From NCBI GenBank assembly GCA_038502055.1, contig JAXRKN010000044.1, positions 4,808,001-4,872,000 of the forward strand: a DNA stretch of 64,000 nt. The letters are read 5' to 3'. Origin of the DNA: Tanytarsus gracilentus (Eukaryota; Arthropoda; Insecta; Diptera; Chironomidae). Positions 56,001 to 64,000 of this stretch are shown piece by piece. The notes below the pieces were generated by a model that saw only the letters and a program-made list of their open reading frames with translations, had not been told where the DNA came from and searched no databases. Position 1 is the first letter of the stretch. Each line of letters starts with the position of its first letter. The position numbers were made by a program, and so were the translations under genes.

Positions 56001-56424
56001 ATTAAATATCTTTTTTCAGCGCATATTTTTAAAGTTTAAGATGACTATATAATGTCGACAGATTCATCCTTTTAAAGTATCATCTTTCTTCAAACAATTT
56101 AATGTTAAGCTCCCACTGGACGCCATCTGAGAATTTCCCTTCCCATCCTTCCCATCCTTAAAAAGTCCAGAAAGATTTTAGTTCATAAGAGCTCTCAATT
56201 TTCCATTTGATTTCTTTTTCCAAACATTTTTGATTATAATTTTTTTTCTTTTCTATTTTGCACCACACATAAATCCAAAATAATGAAATTCAAAATATTT
56301 CTTTTCTGAAATTTTTTTTCTCAAATAAAAAATTCCTAATTACATTGTATAAGATTGTTTTCTTTTTCAAAAGAATAAATGGAAAATAAAAAAAATTAAA
56401 TAGAGAAACATAAAATTTAAATTT
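56001..56424. other. 3' flank, no gene seen
   Basis: AT-rich sequence after the acidic-protein gene. GAATAAATGG near 56373 may serve as a poly(A) signal. Nothing else visible. Confidence 0.4.
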
Positions 56425-56613
56425 TTAAATATCATAGATCCCTGGGCTCCATTCACTTTCCTGAGAACGCTTGACTGTCCATGGCTCCTTGCACCATGTC
56501 ACTTCAAAATAAAGAAGAAGGCCCGCTAGGCCGCACTCATCGACACTCATCTGATGTTTGTCCTTAAACACTTTCGACGCCAACTTGTTCAAAATTTCAG
56601 GATTACGAAAATA
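56425..56613 (-). pseudogene. Orphan protein-like frame downstream of TSR3
   Basis: Minus-strand frame closed by a stop at 56427-56425 and open for about 62 codons to an upstream stop. It reads like real protein and not like AT-rich noise: FRNPEILNKLASKVFKDKHQ, MSVDECGLAGLLLYF, EVTWCKEPWTVKRSQ, ending SEWSPGIYDI. GC content and tryptophan content are well above the flanks. No good splice acceptor precedes it, and the only internal ATG leaves about 41 codons. It could be a terminal exon of a gene I could not trace, a fragment left by duplication, or a short gene. Family not recognised. Confidence 0.35.
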
Positions 56614-56640
56614 TTAAAAGTCATTCGATTGAATTATAAA

Positions 56641-57458
56641 TTATTTTTGCTCTTTATTTTCCTCTTCTTCGTTATCAGAATCAGTTTCTGATTCGCTCGA
56701 TGAAGTTGGCCACATGTCGCGATCATCCTTCTTTAAATTCTTAGATTCTTCGAGATATTTATTTTGTTCATCAAGCACCTCCTGACTTGATTTGCATTTT
56801 TGATACCTGCCGAGAAGTTCCTCGTTGAGTTCGAGGAAAGAATGACCCCAACTGAACTTTGAGAGATAAAATTTAGCTTCCTTCTCAAAACTGCAGATAA
56901 ATAAAACAGCTGCAATCGCTTCCACACACGAAAGCTTGCATGGTTTTCCGTAATTAATTGGATTTGCAGCTATTAAGAACGGCAATAGACGAGGATGAGG
57001 TGACTTCATTTTATTGAAAGGAGTCTCTTCGATTTTAGCCCAGCTACAATCGACAACGGCAATGCCTGATGACTCTATGATCGATCTATCTTGTGGATTT
57101 ACTGTATGCACCGCAATCGGACTCAAAACGAGTCCTTTAAAATGTTGTCCAAGTTTGAGATTTTTTATTAGTCTTAAACGCAAGAGTTTTCTTCCCGAGC
57201 ACTTTTTCGGATCACAATGATTTAAATCCCTAAAATGAATTTTTATTAACTGCATCGTGTCATAATTAATTATATTACTTACCACATTGCAATCGGAAAA
57301 TTTACACTGAACTCTTCTTCATCGCTGCTGCTTGATCCACTCGATTCGGATGAGCTTTTAACAGCCAGTTCTGAGAAATTCTCTGCCATCTCACGATCAT
57401 CGCGATTGTGATTTTTGTTTCCCTTATACCGATTAATGTTTTTATTTCTTTTTGACAT
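56641..57458 (-). CDS. TSR3: 18S rRNA aminocarboxypropyltransferase TSR3
   Basis: Transfers the aminocarboxypropyl group from S-adenosylmethionine to the hypermodified pseudouridine of 18S rRNA late in 40S maturation. Exons 57458-57283 and 57229-56641; 254 residues. The join completes Trp in [20 protein letters not shown], matching the family signature MWDxxHCDPKxCSGxKL. Downstream landmarks: VLSPIAVHTVNPQDR, GIAVVDCSWAKIEETPF, RLLPFLIAANPINYGKPCKLSCVEAIAA and FSWGHSFLELN. The N-terminus is Lys/Asn- and Ser-rich, and the C-terminus is a long acidic tail (SSSESETDSDNEEEEN). Head-to-head with calypso. Confidence 0.94.
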
Positions 57459-57890
57459 ATTTTTTTTTTGTTTTTAAAATGCAATTGTGTTGTCATGAAA
57501 ACAAGTCACATGGCTTTTAAAAATTCAACTTTTTTCAAATTTAAAATTTTAAAATTAATTTAATAAACAAAAGTTGTGTTAATTCTAAAAAGAAAATAAA
57601 TTAAAAAATTCAAATTTCTTGAACTGCTTTATTTTCGAGGTAAGACATTTCTCAGCGAGATTAAAAATAAATCGTGGATTAAAGTACGAAAAAGAAGAAA
57701 AATATTCACGACTTTTTGCATTTTTCTGCAATTAAAGGCTAAAATAAAAAATATTTCCATCATTATAGTGTGGACGGTGATGCAAACGAGTCGAGAGAAG
57801 CAACGAAAATAAAGAGAAGCTAATTAAAATGGAGATTTTGAGAAAATTCAAAATTTACTGAAATTTGCACAAAAATCAACCCTAGAGAAT
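57459..57890. promoter_or_regulatory. Divergent promoter, TSR3 and calypso
   Basis: 432 bases between opposing start codons. AT-rich without a TATA box; a GC-richer patch GTGTGGACGGTGATGC is near 57770, about 120 bases before the calypso start. Assignment as promoter is from position only. Confidence 0.4.
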
Positions 57891-59750
57891 ATGCCCACAG
57901 ATTTAAATTCATTAACTGAAGGTTGGCTTGAGTTGGAAAGTGATCCAGGTAGGTTAAAAGCATTCATTTGGCATCTTCGAAATTTCACTAAATTCACACG
58001 AAAATTTTAGGTCTTTTTACTCTGCTGCTGGAAGATTTTGGTGTTAATGGAGTTCAAGTGGAAGAGATTTATGATCTAAAAAAGCCAATTGAAGGCCCAG
58101 TTTATGGTTTCATTTTCCTCTTTCGGTGGATCGAAGAGCGTAGAGCGCGCAGGAAATTGGCCGAGTCAATTGATATTTATCAGCGAGATGAGAATGTTGT
58201 TAATAGTATATTTTTCGCACATCAAATCGTCCCAAATAGCTGTGCTACACATGCCCTTCTCTCAATCCTTCTCAACTGCTCCAACATAGACTTAGGATCG
58301 ACACTGACACGTTTGAAGAATCACACGGTTAGTATGACACCAGAAAATAAAGGATACGCAATAGGAAATACTCCAGAGCTTGCATTTGCACATAATTCAC
58401 ATGCTATGCCACAGGCGAGAAGGCGTCTTGAACGTGGCTCCGCAGGCACTACGACAAGTTCTCGAATTGGCATTCCAACGAGTCGAATGGCATGCGAAGC
58501 TTTTCATTTCATTAGTTTTGTACCCATAAATGGTCATCTATTTGAGCTCGATGGCTTGAAGCCATTTCCCATGGATCACGGGACGTGGGATCCCGACGAG
58601 GATTGGACAGATAAGTTTCGGAGAGTTATAACCAATCGGATAGAGAGTTCGAATGGCGAGCAAGATATTAGATTTAATTTAATGGCTGTTGTGCCCGATC
58701 GACGAATCTCAATTTCACATAAACTGAATATTTTACGTCGAAATAAGGAGATTGTTGAGGAGGCGTTAGAGAAATTAGTTAATGGTACAAATGTGGTGGA
58801 CATGCTGAAGGATCAGGAGCAGTCAAATCATCATCATCAGGACACTGTGAGTTGTGAGGATATTGATAAGGAAGATGTGGCTATGATGGAGCAAAGCAAT
58901 TCGGCAGCAACGGCAACTTTCTCAGCCCTTAATCTATCATCGAATAATTTTAGTGAAGAATTAGCAAATTTAGCATCGTTAACTAATACAAATTCCAGTG
59001 ACAATATGATATGTGACGAGCATATGCCATCTACATCCTCCTCTGCGTTTCCGACTACAGCCGTATCAAATTTGTGTGATAATCAAATGAGCTCCGATGT
59101 CGCGATAGATTTGTCTATGACTGGACCATCGTCTGTCGACTCGGCCGTAGAGTGCAATGGAACCAATAATCTAAATCAAATGGAAGAGCAGAACTATTCG
59201 GTGGAACAAGCACACCAACCCGCGTCCTCAGCGTCATCTACTTCGAGTGGAAATTTCTCAACATCACCTGCCCAACAGAATGTTTTCGAATCGACGGCCG
59301 TTTCACGGAGCTATCTCTGTACGCTCTTAGCTAATCTTGAAAATGAAATTTCTGTCACTCAACAGCACCTTGACGATGAAAACGATAAGAGACACAAGTA
59401 TAAGGTAAAGTAGTGAATTAATTATAAGAGACTTTAATTAGTGAGACTAAAAATAAATATTTTAGGTTGATGACTGCAGGCGGACCCACAACTACGACGA
59501 GTTTATAACGACATTCTTAACCATGCTTGCTCAAGAAGGTGCCTTAAGTGATTTAGTTCAGCAACAGCTGCGAGCGAAAGGCAAATTTGGTGCTTTAAAT
59601 AAGCTAAAAATGCCAATCAAAAAATCCCTCACCAACGGAAACACTTCGACAGCTGCAAATGGAAATTCAAGTGAACGATCGCCAAAGTCTGTGAAGCGGA
59701 AGCGGTCTGGAAAAGGCAATGGCAGGAAGAAAGCTCGAAAAAAGAAATAG
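57891..59750 (+). CDS. calypso: Calypso / BAP1-type ubiquitin C-terminal hydrolase
   Basis: Catalytic subunit of the Polycomb repressive deubiquitinase (PR-DUB) that, with Asx, removes ubiquitin from histone H2A. Exons 57891-57948, 58011-59404 and 59466-59750; 578 residues, longer than Drosophila calypso (471 as I recall). UCH domain about 1-240: [20 protein letters not shown], oxyanion Gln in FFAHQIVPN, catalytic Cys in [10 protein letters not shown], catalytic His in [13 protein letters not shown] and the following Asp. A Ser/Asn-rich linker of about 200 residues (290-450) is the expanded part. The ULD follows ([16 protein letters not shown] and [20 protein letters not shown]), then a very basic tail ([18 protein letters not shown]) likely for nucleosome binding and nuclear import. 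Reading past the donor at 59405 stops at once. Confidence 0.95.
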
Positions 59751-60580
59751 AATTTTATTCGCATCAATTTAATCAAATTGTAAATAATTTCCTCGATCTG
59801 CATGAATCATCAGCCGTAATTTTTATCATCACACCTATTTTCATTAAAATATGTTTTTTTTCTACAGCCAACGATGCCATTAATAATCTGATAATCATCA
59901 TGTCTCGATTTAAATTTCTAATATTTTAAGTATGTGATGTTTCACATAGATTTTACCATACGTACAATGAGACACATTTAAAAACATTTTTTTAGTGCAT
60001 CTCAGTTTCAATCATCAAGTGCACGTTTTCTTCATTTTATCACCGCTTTATCATATTGTACACATGCATTTTTTAATGAACATTTTGTAAATAGATTTCT
60101 CAGCGAATGCAGAATGCGAGCATTTGTAAATTCATCGAAACTACTGAACTTGTTGAATAATTTGTTAAATATCGAGTTTATTTTCCATCCCTCATGTGAA
60201 ACAATTTAATCAATTATTTATTTACTATGAAATTTTCTAAGTTTTTCTTGAACATAAAATTAAATAAAATTAGAAATTTTGAGATGAAAAATTGTTAGTA
60301 AATATTTTATGAAAATTATTTCAAGGGAAGGAAGTTTAATTAAATTTTAGACACACAAAAATTATTTTGAAACTTTTCAAAACTCTTTTAAACACTAAAT
60401 TTTATAAGAATCAAAAAAAAATCAAATCTTTTTAGAAATAAAATTGAATTGTCTAACGACAAAATGACCTTCCCTTGATCGAGAATTTTTTTTTGGGAAT
60501 TTACGCAATTTATAAAAGAAATTGAAATGAAATAAAAAATATTTAAAATTACTAAAATTATTTTTTATTGCAATCTTAGA
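59751..60580. other. Convergent intergenic region
   Basis: 3' flank of calypso and of the cystatin gene. AT-rich, no coding sequence seen. Confidence 0.55.
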
Positions 60581-60967
60581 TTACCACTCGGTTATGTCGC
60601 TCTTGACTTTATACGATTTAGAGTTATCAGCGCCACATGAAGCTTTAATTTTGACTGCCTCATTTTTATCCTCCAGCCAGGCTCGATTCCAAATGGTTAC
60701 TATACAGTTTTCTTCATCACCATCGCCAGCTTTAAAAATTCCATGAATCTGATAATTTATTCCAGAAACCACCTGTTGTGTAACTTTTGTCTTTGAGATG
60801 AGAGTAAAACTTCCAGCGTCACCGGTATCGAGGCGTTTTAAATGCTCAGTTAAAAGCTGCTCAATCAATGGATCATTTACATCAATCTCTTTGTGGCCGC
60901 CAACTTTCTGTTCGTCACAATAGCTTGAAGCTAAATAAATTATAAAAAATAAGAGAGAAAACTTCAT
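60581..60967 (-). CDS. Secreted cystatin-like cysteine protease inhibitor
   Basis: Single exon, 128 residues. Signal peptide MKFSLLFFIIYLASSYC, then all three cystatin contact sites: the N-terminal Gly pair in QKVGGHKE, the QxVxG loop as QQVVSG, and a C-terminal Trp hairpin in WNRAWLED. Two Cys (ENCIVTIW and KASCGAD) could form one disulphide. Family I25 inhibitors tightly block papain-like proteases; in insects they are secreted, but the target here is unknown. The start at 60967 gives the signal peptide; the frame is open 12 codons further upstream. It borders the lipocalin cluster on the same strand. Confidence 0.87.
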   Translation of the reverse strand: MKFSLLFFIIYLASSYCDEQKVGGHKEIDVNDPLIEQLLTEHLKRLDTGDAGSFTLISKTKVTQQVVSGINYQIHGIFKAGDGDEENCIVTIWNRAWLEDKNEAVKIKASCGADNSKSYKVKSDITEW

Positions 60968-61353
60968 TTTGACTTTGTGGCTTTTAACATATAACTGAGG
61001 CATTTATTGTTGAACACGAAATTTATATGAGAAATTTATTTGTCACGAGAATTGTTTATGACGACAAAAAAAAGTAGAGTTAGGTGTTAAATGTTTTACT
61101 CTAGAGGTATTAATAATTATCATTATTGAAGCGGAGTTGCTTGTTGAAGTAATTTTATTAAATTACATTGTGTTAGTCAGAGAAAATTTCAAAACAATTT
61201 TTTTGGGGAAACTTTTGGTGACTCATTGAAGTTTTAAATTTTTTCATACGCTAATCAAAAATTCCTGCCTGGGCCATGCTCTAATGTTACCGATAAAATT
61301 CAAAAATCCTCATGCAAATAAAATTTAAATCTCGTCCCCAACGTATTTTCAAT

Positions 61354-61471
61354 CCAGGGATGAGAACTCCGATTTTTTTTGACCGTGAGTGGCCGTAAGT
61401 GTCCGTAAGTGTCCGTAAGTGTCCGTATGTGGCCGTAAGTGGCCGCAAAATTTTGGAGTTCTCATCCCTGG
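61354..61471. mobile_element. 118-base hAT-type MITE with 8-base target duplication
   Basis: CCAGGGATGAGAACTCC at 61354-61370 is perfectly inverted at 61455-61471 (17 of 17). The element is flanked by an exact 8-base direct repeat TTTTCAAT (61346-61353 and 61472-61479). An 8-base duplication and a CAGGG-like end are typical of the hAT superfamily. The interior is a 10-base minisatellite, so it is non-autonomous. The perfect ends suggest a fairly recent insertion. Class assignment is inference from these features. Confidence 0.82.
61381..61446. repeat. 10-base minisatellite inside the MITE
   Basis: About 6.5 copies of a 10-base unit, consensus GTGKCCGTAA read from the first full unit, with variants at two positions (GTGGCCGTAA, GTGTCCGTAA, GTGTCCGTAT). 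It fills most of the interior of the element at 61354-61471. Frames crossing it translate to repeats of no meaning. Confidence 0.85.
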
Positions 61472-61725
61472 TTTTCAATAGACAATTGTATACAAAAAGT
61501 ATACTTTTATTTCAATTTACGACCCCAACGGTTTTCATGTTTCACGCAAGCAAAAATTATTTTTTAACTTTTTCAATAAAACTTATTTAATTTAATTAAT
61601 TTCAAGATTATTAATCACTTTTACTGCTTTTAAAAGAGTAGAATTATAAAAATAATCATTTATTTATTCATATAAAAAAATATTTTTCAATTTATTAATT
61701 TTTCAACAATAAAAAAACATTTAAA

Positions 61726-62368
61726 TCAATATTTGCAGTCATTGTGATCAAGCTCTGTAAATGTTGTGGAAATTCCATAGCCTGAAATTATTTCTTCAGC
61801 TTTTTCAGCAATTTCGGCTGAAACTGTCGTCCCACGACTAAGAATAGACGCGTATTGGAAAAATTCTTCCTTTTTAGTCATGTGATCTGCACAGCTTCCA
61901 ATCACTTGTATCTCGTCATCGGAATAAAGCAAATAATGCTGCAAAAAATTAATTAATATTTCATAAATTTTTGTAATCGATTAAATTTACCACAGCGTGA
62001 ATATGAACTTTCATTTTAATCCCGGAATGCTCAAATTCTTTTTCTTGATCAACTTCCATGATGCCGTTTGTTTTTAAAACACCTATTGACGTGTCATTTT
62101 TAATTTCACCTTTATTGGTTGTAATTAAAACTTCCACTTTCATTTCAGATTCTCTTCCCGAAGGCGACAAATTTAAAACAACGCAAGAAGATTTTTGGGA
62201 ATCCGAAGTTTTCGGATATCCATAGAATCGAATGAGGTTCCAGCGACCTTTAAGAAGTTCTGCAAAATTTGCATTTTCGATAGGTTTGAAATCTGGACAA
62301 TTTTGCACATGTTGAGTTGATGAAAATTTAAAGATGCAAAAGAGAATAAAAACTTTTATGGCTTTCAT
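61726..62368 (-). CDS. Secreted lipocalin 1 of a tandem cluster
   Basis: Exons 62368-61991 and 61938-61726, phase 0 intron; 196 residues. Signal peptide MKAIKVFILFCIFKFSSTQ, then NCPDFKPIENANFAELLKGRWNLIRFYG with the lipocalin GxW signature, beta strands through about 140, and a second exon with EIQVIGSCADH and ILSRGTTV, the conserved Cys and the LSR motif before the C-terminal helix. Extracellular carriers of small hydrophobic ligands such as ApoD-like or bilin-binding proteins; the ligand cannot be told. It shares intron position and strand with the next gene, so they are tandem duplicates. Confidence 0.84.
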
Positions 62369-62886
62369 ATTTTTCAAGCGAACAATTTGGAAATATTGAT
62401 AGAAATTCTCTCTTTGCAGGTGTTTTAATACGAATTGCAGAAAGGACGTGTTAAAGCCGAACATTTCCTATGACAAATTTTAATCCGAAAATAAATTTTA
62501 ACATGGTCGTCCTTGAGAATTTATTTAACATTTTAGACAAATTTGCAGCTTGTACAATTTAAAACAGGAAATTGTTAAGTTTGATAACTTTCTGAAAATT
62601 TCAGAGGTTCATGATAAAATTTTAATTTTTTAAGCCAGATTTTTTGAAATTGTGAAAATAATATTTTAATCAAATGAGTCCTATAATTTTTATTTTAATC
62701 AAATAATTTTGCATAAACCAGCTATTCTCAATATAAATTTTGGAAACTCGAATTCAAATTTTATTTTAACGGTTTTGAGGTGACGTTCTTCTCCTCGGAA
62801 GTTCATTTAATTCTTAAAAAGTAATATTACTATCAAATTTGGGTCTAAAAACTCATCAAAAATTTTTATTAAACAAAAATTAAAAT
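62369..62886. other. Spacer between lipocalin genes
   Basis: About 520 bases, AT-rich; promoter of lipocalin 1 and 3' flank of lipocalin 2. No element recognised. Confidence 0.5.
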
Positions 62887-63532
62887 TTAATCACAATTTT
62901 CATGAATAATTTCCTTTTTTGGAAGCTCCAAGTTATATTTTTCCATGATTGCAGAGGTTTTGGTATCGAAGTTAGGTTTTACTGTTGTGCCTCGACTCAA
63001 AACGCTCAAATCTCTATGAAATTTTCCTTTAACCTCAGCATGCGTTGCGCATCCAACAATGATTGCAAAATTTTCATCGTACTCCACAAGTGTGATCTTA
63101 AAAAGGGTTTGAAAAATATTAAAGTGCATGAAAATTTAGATAATTTACTTTTGCATGATATTTGAGAGTTTGCGGGCCGGAATCTGTTTGATAGTCGTGA
63201 TTTCCGTCATAAGTTATCTCGCCGGAATTTTTAATGATCCATGTGAAAGTGTTATTGATGATTTTTCCATTGTTGTAAGATAGAAAATTCATCTCGATCT
63301 CGTTTGACTTTTCAGTGGGCAGAAATTCAATTCTAGTGCAAGAATTATTTCCTTTTGGCATCCATCCGTAAAATCTCACCATGTTCCAGCGGCCTTTAAA
63401 AAATGAATTGCTGTTGAAACTGTCAGTACTTTGAATATCGGGACATTCATCAATGGCTGCTGGCATATCTTGGCTAGCGGCACAAAAGAAAAATCCTGTA
63501 AAAAGCGACACGAGAATTTTCAAAGCTTCCAT
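62887..63532 (-). CDS. Secreted lipocalin 2 of the cluster
   Basis: Exons 63532-63149 and 63096-62887, phase 0 intron at the same place as lipocalin 1; 197 residues. Signal peptide MEALKILVSLFTGFFFCAAS, then DECPDIQS, FFKGRWNMVRFYG (GxW motif), NSCTRIEF, and second exon ITLVEYDENFAIIVGCATH with VLSRGTTV. Two N-glycosylation sites (NNS in GNNSC and NNT in INNTFTW). Divergence from lipocalin 1 is high outside the motifs, so the duplication is not recent. Confidence 0.84.
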
Positions 63533-63751
63533 AATGAAATCAAGGCAATAACTGAACTGAGAAATATTCGAATTGTTTGAAAAATGATAAATTAAACTTC
63601 CGGAATTGAAAGAACATAGCGGAAATCTTTTTGCAGCGAAATTTCGACACAAAATAGTTTGTTAGAGTTGCAGAGCTAAAAATCAAAAAAGTAAGAAGAA
63701 AAAATAATTTTTGAGTTTAATTTTTTTATTTAAAAACTTTAAATTTTACAA

Positions 63752-63957
63752 TTATGGACATTTCTTTGAATCCTGTTTTGAGTCTTTCAATTCAAATTTT
63801 AAATCCAAACTTTTGAGTTTTTCAAAAATATTTTCATGATGTTTAGCGTCCAGTGTACGGTCACGACTTAATATTAGAACCATCTCATCACTATCACTAT
63901 TATTTTGCATTGTGTTTCCGCATCCATAAATTAATCCGTAGTGAATGTAGTCAGTAT
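63752..63957 (-). CDS. Lipocalin 3, terminal exon only
   Basis: Acceptor TTTAG before 63957 and a stop at 63754-63752 give 68 codons with two bases completing a codon from an upstream exon outside the window. It contains HYGLIYGCGN, the conserved Cys as in the other two genes, then MVLILSRDRTLD (the LSR motif) and a Lys-rich C-terminal helix ending KKCP. Its intron is phase 1 rather than 0, so the boundary has moved, or this paralogue is older. Confidence 0.7.
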
Positions 63958-64000
63958 CTAAATTTTTTGAGTTTTTAAATTAAAATGTTAGAATTTTTTA

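Larger units (their letters stand above)
60968..61725. other. Spacer carrying a hAT-type MITE
   Basis: Between the cystatin start and the first lipocalin stop. The only structure is the element at 61354-61471. Flanking words CGTCCCCAACGTATTTTC (61333) and CGACCCCAACGGTTTTC (about 61519) are alike, hinting at an older local duplication. Confidence 0.45.

Noticed and set aside
61287..61478. Frame with a TYGHxRT repeat
   Set aside because: Translation of the 10-base minisatellite inside the MITE.
1..64000. tRNA, rRNA, known microRNAs, CRISPR arrays, bacterial-type operons
   Set aside because: Scanned by eye for tRNA box B patterns, a set of conserved insect microRNA sequences and regularly spaced repeats; none found. 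A covariance-model search could still reveal diverged RNA genes.

Overview
The window is a piece of nuclear genome from an insect, most likely a nematoceran fly (a midge-like dipteran). It is very AT-rich, its short introns are about 50-70 bases with GT..AG ends, and its genes are recognisable relatives of Drosophila FKBP59, calypso, CG4751, Etl1, SIFaR and a maternal-type alpha-tubulin. It also carries MND1, which Drosophila is generally reported to lack, so it is not a drosophilid. Species is inference. All exon models were read by eye from splice signals, frame continuity and protein similarity recalled from memory; no database search was run.

Layout. 1-24 kb is gene-poor. On the minus strand there is a divergent alpha-tubulin (3' part off the window), a small His/Val/Pro-rich cuticle protein, and the N-terminal half of a SIFamide-type neuropeptide GPCR whose exons are separated by an intron of about 11 kb. 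The remaining GPCR exons are not visible. 25-39 kb is dense: FKBP59 (+), an MPN/JAMM protein (-), GAR1 (+), an ER thioredoxin-like membrane protein (+), site-2 protease (+), LYRM2 (-), DUS4L (+), PITHD1 (-) and COA5 (+), several in head-to-head pairs or separated by tens of bases. 39.6-48.5 kb is one plus-strand gene with two alternative first exons and eight shared exons; I do not recognise the protein. 49.5-59.8 kb is dense again: Etl1/SMARCAD1 (-), ZNHIT1 (-), GTF2H5 (-) with MND1 (+) lying wholly inside its single intron, an acidic nuclear-looking protein (+), TSR3 (-) and calypso/BAP1 (+). 60.5-64 kb holds a secreted cystatin and three tandem lipocalins, all minus strand, the last cut by the window edge.

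Functions. The dense blocks are mostly housekeeping genes: rRNA and tRNA modification (GAR1, TSR3, DUS4L), chromatin (Etl1, ZNHIT1, calypso, perhaps the MPN protein), TFIIH (GTF2H5), mitochondrial assembly (COA5, LYRM2), and ER/Golgi proteolysis and redox (S2P and the thioredoxin-like protein). The right end is a cluster of small secreted proteins.

Most notable observations: the MND1-in-GTF2H5 antisense nest; a complete 118-base hAT-type MITE with 17-base terminal inverted repeats, an exact 8-base target duplication and an internal 10-base minisatellite; two further inverted-repeat elements sharing ACCCAG ends; GAR1's Gly-Arg arms built from in-phase micro-exons; and the unassigned gene with two promoters.
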